From: JBKJTP01 sp046590195
GTDB taxonomy: Bacteria; Bacteroidota; Ignavibacteria; Palsa-1295
NCBI GenBank assembly: GCA_046590195.1
Contig: JBKJTP010000269.1
Location: 1-16,327, forward strand
Direction of reading: 5' to 3'
Length of the DNA: 16,327 nt
Under the pieces are notes generated by a model, which worked only from the letters and a program-made list of their open reading frames with translations, was not told where the DNA came from and did no database searches. The position numbers were made by a program, and so were the translations under genes. The number at the start of each line of letters is the position of its first letter. Positions within the stretch are counted from its first letter, which is position 1. Below, one piece after another: positions 15,552 through 16,327 of this stretch.

Positions 15552-15621
15552 GCGGCACTCGGCAAGGGCCCACAGCTATTCTGATAGCAGACAGCACTAT
15601 CCAAACAACCGTAACTCAACG

Positions 15622-16327
15622 ATGAAATCGCGCTACGCAACTCACCGCCAGTTCACTGGGATCGTTCTACTATTGCTTGCGGCATTGCTGCCACTTGTCT
15701 TCAACGGTACAGGAGTGTCAGCTCAAACAGATTCTGCTACAACACGCGATACTACTGTATCGAATGTTACGGCCGAGGCCGATCAGAACGCAGGAGCAAT
15801 AAAGCGGACCCAAGCTAAAGATCTCTCTCGCGACCTTTCGAAGGTTAAGCGAGCGCTCGTCATCAAGGTTGAGGACGAAGTAGATCTCGGGATGGTCTCC
15901 TATATCGAGCGGGCCGTCAAAGAGGCGGAGGAAACAGAGCAGAAAGGAACCCCTACTGCGATCGTGCTTCACGTCAACACCTTCGGTGGCCGCGTGGACG
16001 CCGCTACAAAGATACGCGATGCCGTGCTCGGTGCCAAGATTTCCGCTTCTTTAGCTTTCATCGATAAACGTGCCATTTCGGCTGGCGCCCTCATTTCGCT
16101 CGCCGCCGAGAAGCTCGTTTGGACCAGCGGAGCCACAATGGGAGCAGCTACGCCGGTCTATGGCGATGGCGAGAAGGGCTCGGAGAAGGTCGTCAGCTAC
16201 ATGCGCGGCGAGATGCGCTCCACCGCCGAAAGCCACGGCCGCAACCCGCTCGTCGCCGAGGCCATGGTCGATGAGTCCCTCGGACTCGACAGCATCTCCG
16301 GCCTTGCCCTCGAAAAAGGCAAGCTCC
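15622..16327 (+). CDS. nfeD: NfeD-family ClpP-class membrane serine protease, 3' end outside the window
   Basis: First 235 codons of an NfeD-like protein. Family members have an N-terminal ClpP/SppA-like serine protease domain followed by membrane segments and an OB-fold domain, often beside a stomatin-like partner. Visible here: a signal peptide or anchor (residues 13-27, IVLLLLAALLPLVF, then GVSAQ), a variable linker to about residue 75, and the protease domain. The domain shows VIKVEDEVDLGMVSYIERAV (80-99), HVNTFGGRVDAATKIRDAV (117-135), AFIDKRAISAGALISLA (145-161, nucleophile Ser153) and GATMGAATPV (170-179). Lys189 in SEKVVSYM is the candidate general base of the Ser-Lys dyad. The ATG at 15622 gives a good signal sequence but no Shine-Dalgarno. 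The last 250 bp are richer in GCC/CTC codons than the other genes. Divergent from the 654-residue protein gene. Confidence 0.88.
   Translation, partial: MKSRYATHRQFTGIVLLLLAALLPLVFNGTGVSAQTDSATTRDTTVSNVTAEADQNAGAIKRTQAKDLSRDLSKVKRALVIKVEDEVDLGMVSYIERAVKEAEETEQKGTPTAIVLHVNTFGGRVDAATKIRDAVLGAKISASLAFIDKRAISAGALISLAAEKLVWTSGATMGAATPVYGDGEKGSEKVVSYMRGEMRSTAESHGRNPLVAEAMVDESLGLDSISGLALEKGKL

Noticed and set aside
1..16327. Apparent abundance of GATCG/CGATC words, considered as a HIP1-like or uptake motif
   Set aside because: The words mostly arise from frequent ATC, GAT and GAx codons in coding frames; without counts against a codon-matched background I cannot claim enrichment.

Overview
The window is a chromosomal stretch of moderate GC content with no mobile element, CRISPR array, tRNA or rRNA that I can see. 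It most likely comes from the FCB group (Bacteroidota and relatives). A mid-GC lineage such as Candidatus Kapabacteria, Ignavibacteria or Rhodothermota fits better than an AT-rich Flavobacterium. The reasons are a type IX secretion (T9SS) gene pair at the left edge, a general lack of Shine-Dalgarno sequences, and a secreted or outer-membrane protein family with a C-terminal barrel ending in Trp. The lineage is inference; the T9SS link is read directly from protein motifs.

Left block (1-4689, minus strand): a DUF4835/PorD-like T9SS protein is followed by a large peptidase C25 (PorU-like) protein. Its His and Cys catalytic residues are visible and it runs off the left edge.

Central metabolic block (4916-8057, plus strand): accD (acetyl-CoA carboxylase beta), an arginase overlapping it by one base, panC and panD. 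panC and panD are the last steps of pantothenate synthesis: PanD makes beta-alanine and PanC joins it to pantoate. panD alone has a consensus Shine-Dalgarno. A strong intrinsic terminator (8098-8140) closes the unit.

Second plus-strand block (8170-10407): a stand-alone GlmU-type uridylyltransferase lacking the usual acetyltransferase half, then a putative lipoprotein alpha/beta hydrolase. The hydrolase stop codon abuts the stop codon of the convergent minus-strand gene.

Right minus-strand block (15337 to 10408): an unrecognised 654-residue protein with an Arg/Asp/Gly-rich repetitive tail, an intrinsic terminator, then a 956-residue exported protein. The latter joins an HExxH metallopeptidase, a TolB/WD40-like propeller and an apparent outer-membrane beta-barrel. 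The 654-residue gene has a TATAAT box so close to its ATG that a leaderless mRNA is suggested. Next to the box is an array of four ACCTG/CAGGT half-sites, including an 18-bp perfect palindrome. Divergent from it, an NfeD/ClpP-class membrane serine protease gene starts at 15622 and runs off the right edge.

The points most worth pursuing are the protease-propeller-barrel protein, the operator array with its leaderless repetitive-tail protein, the PorD-PorU pairing, the truncated GlmU, and an 8-nt complementarity between the panC 5' region and the panD Shine-Dalgarno.
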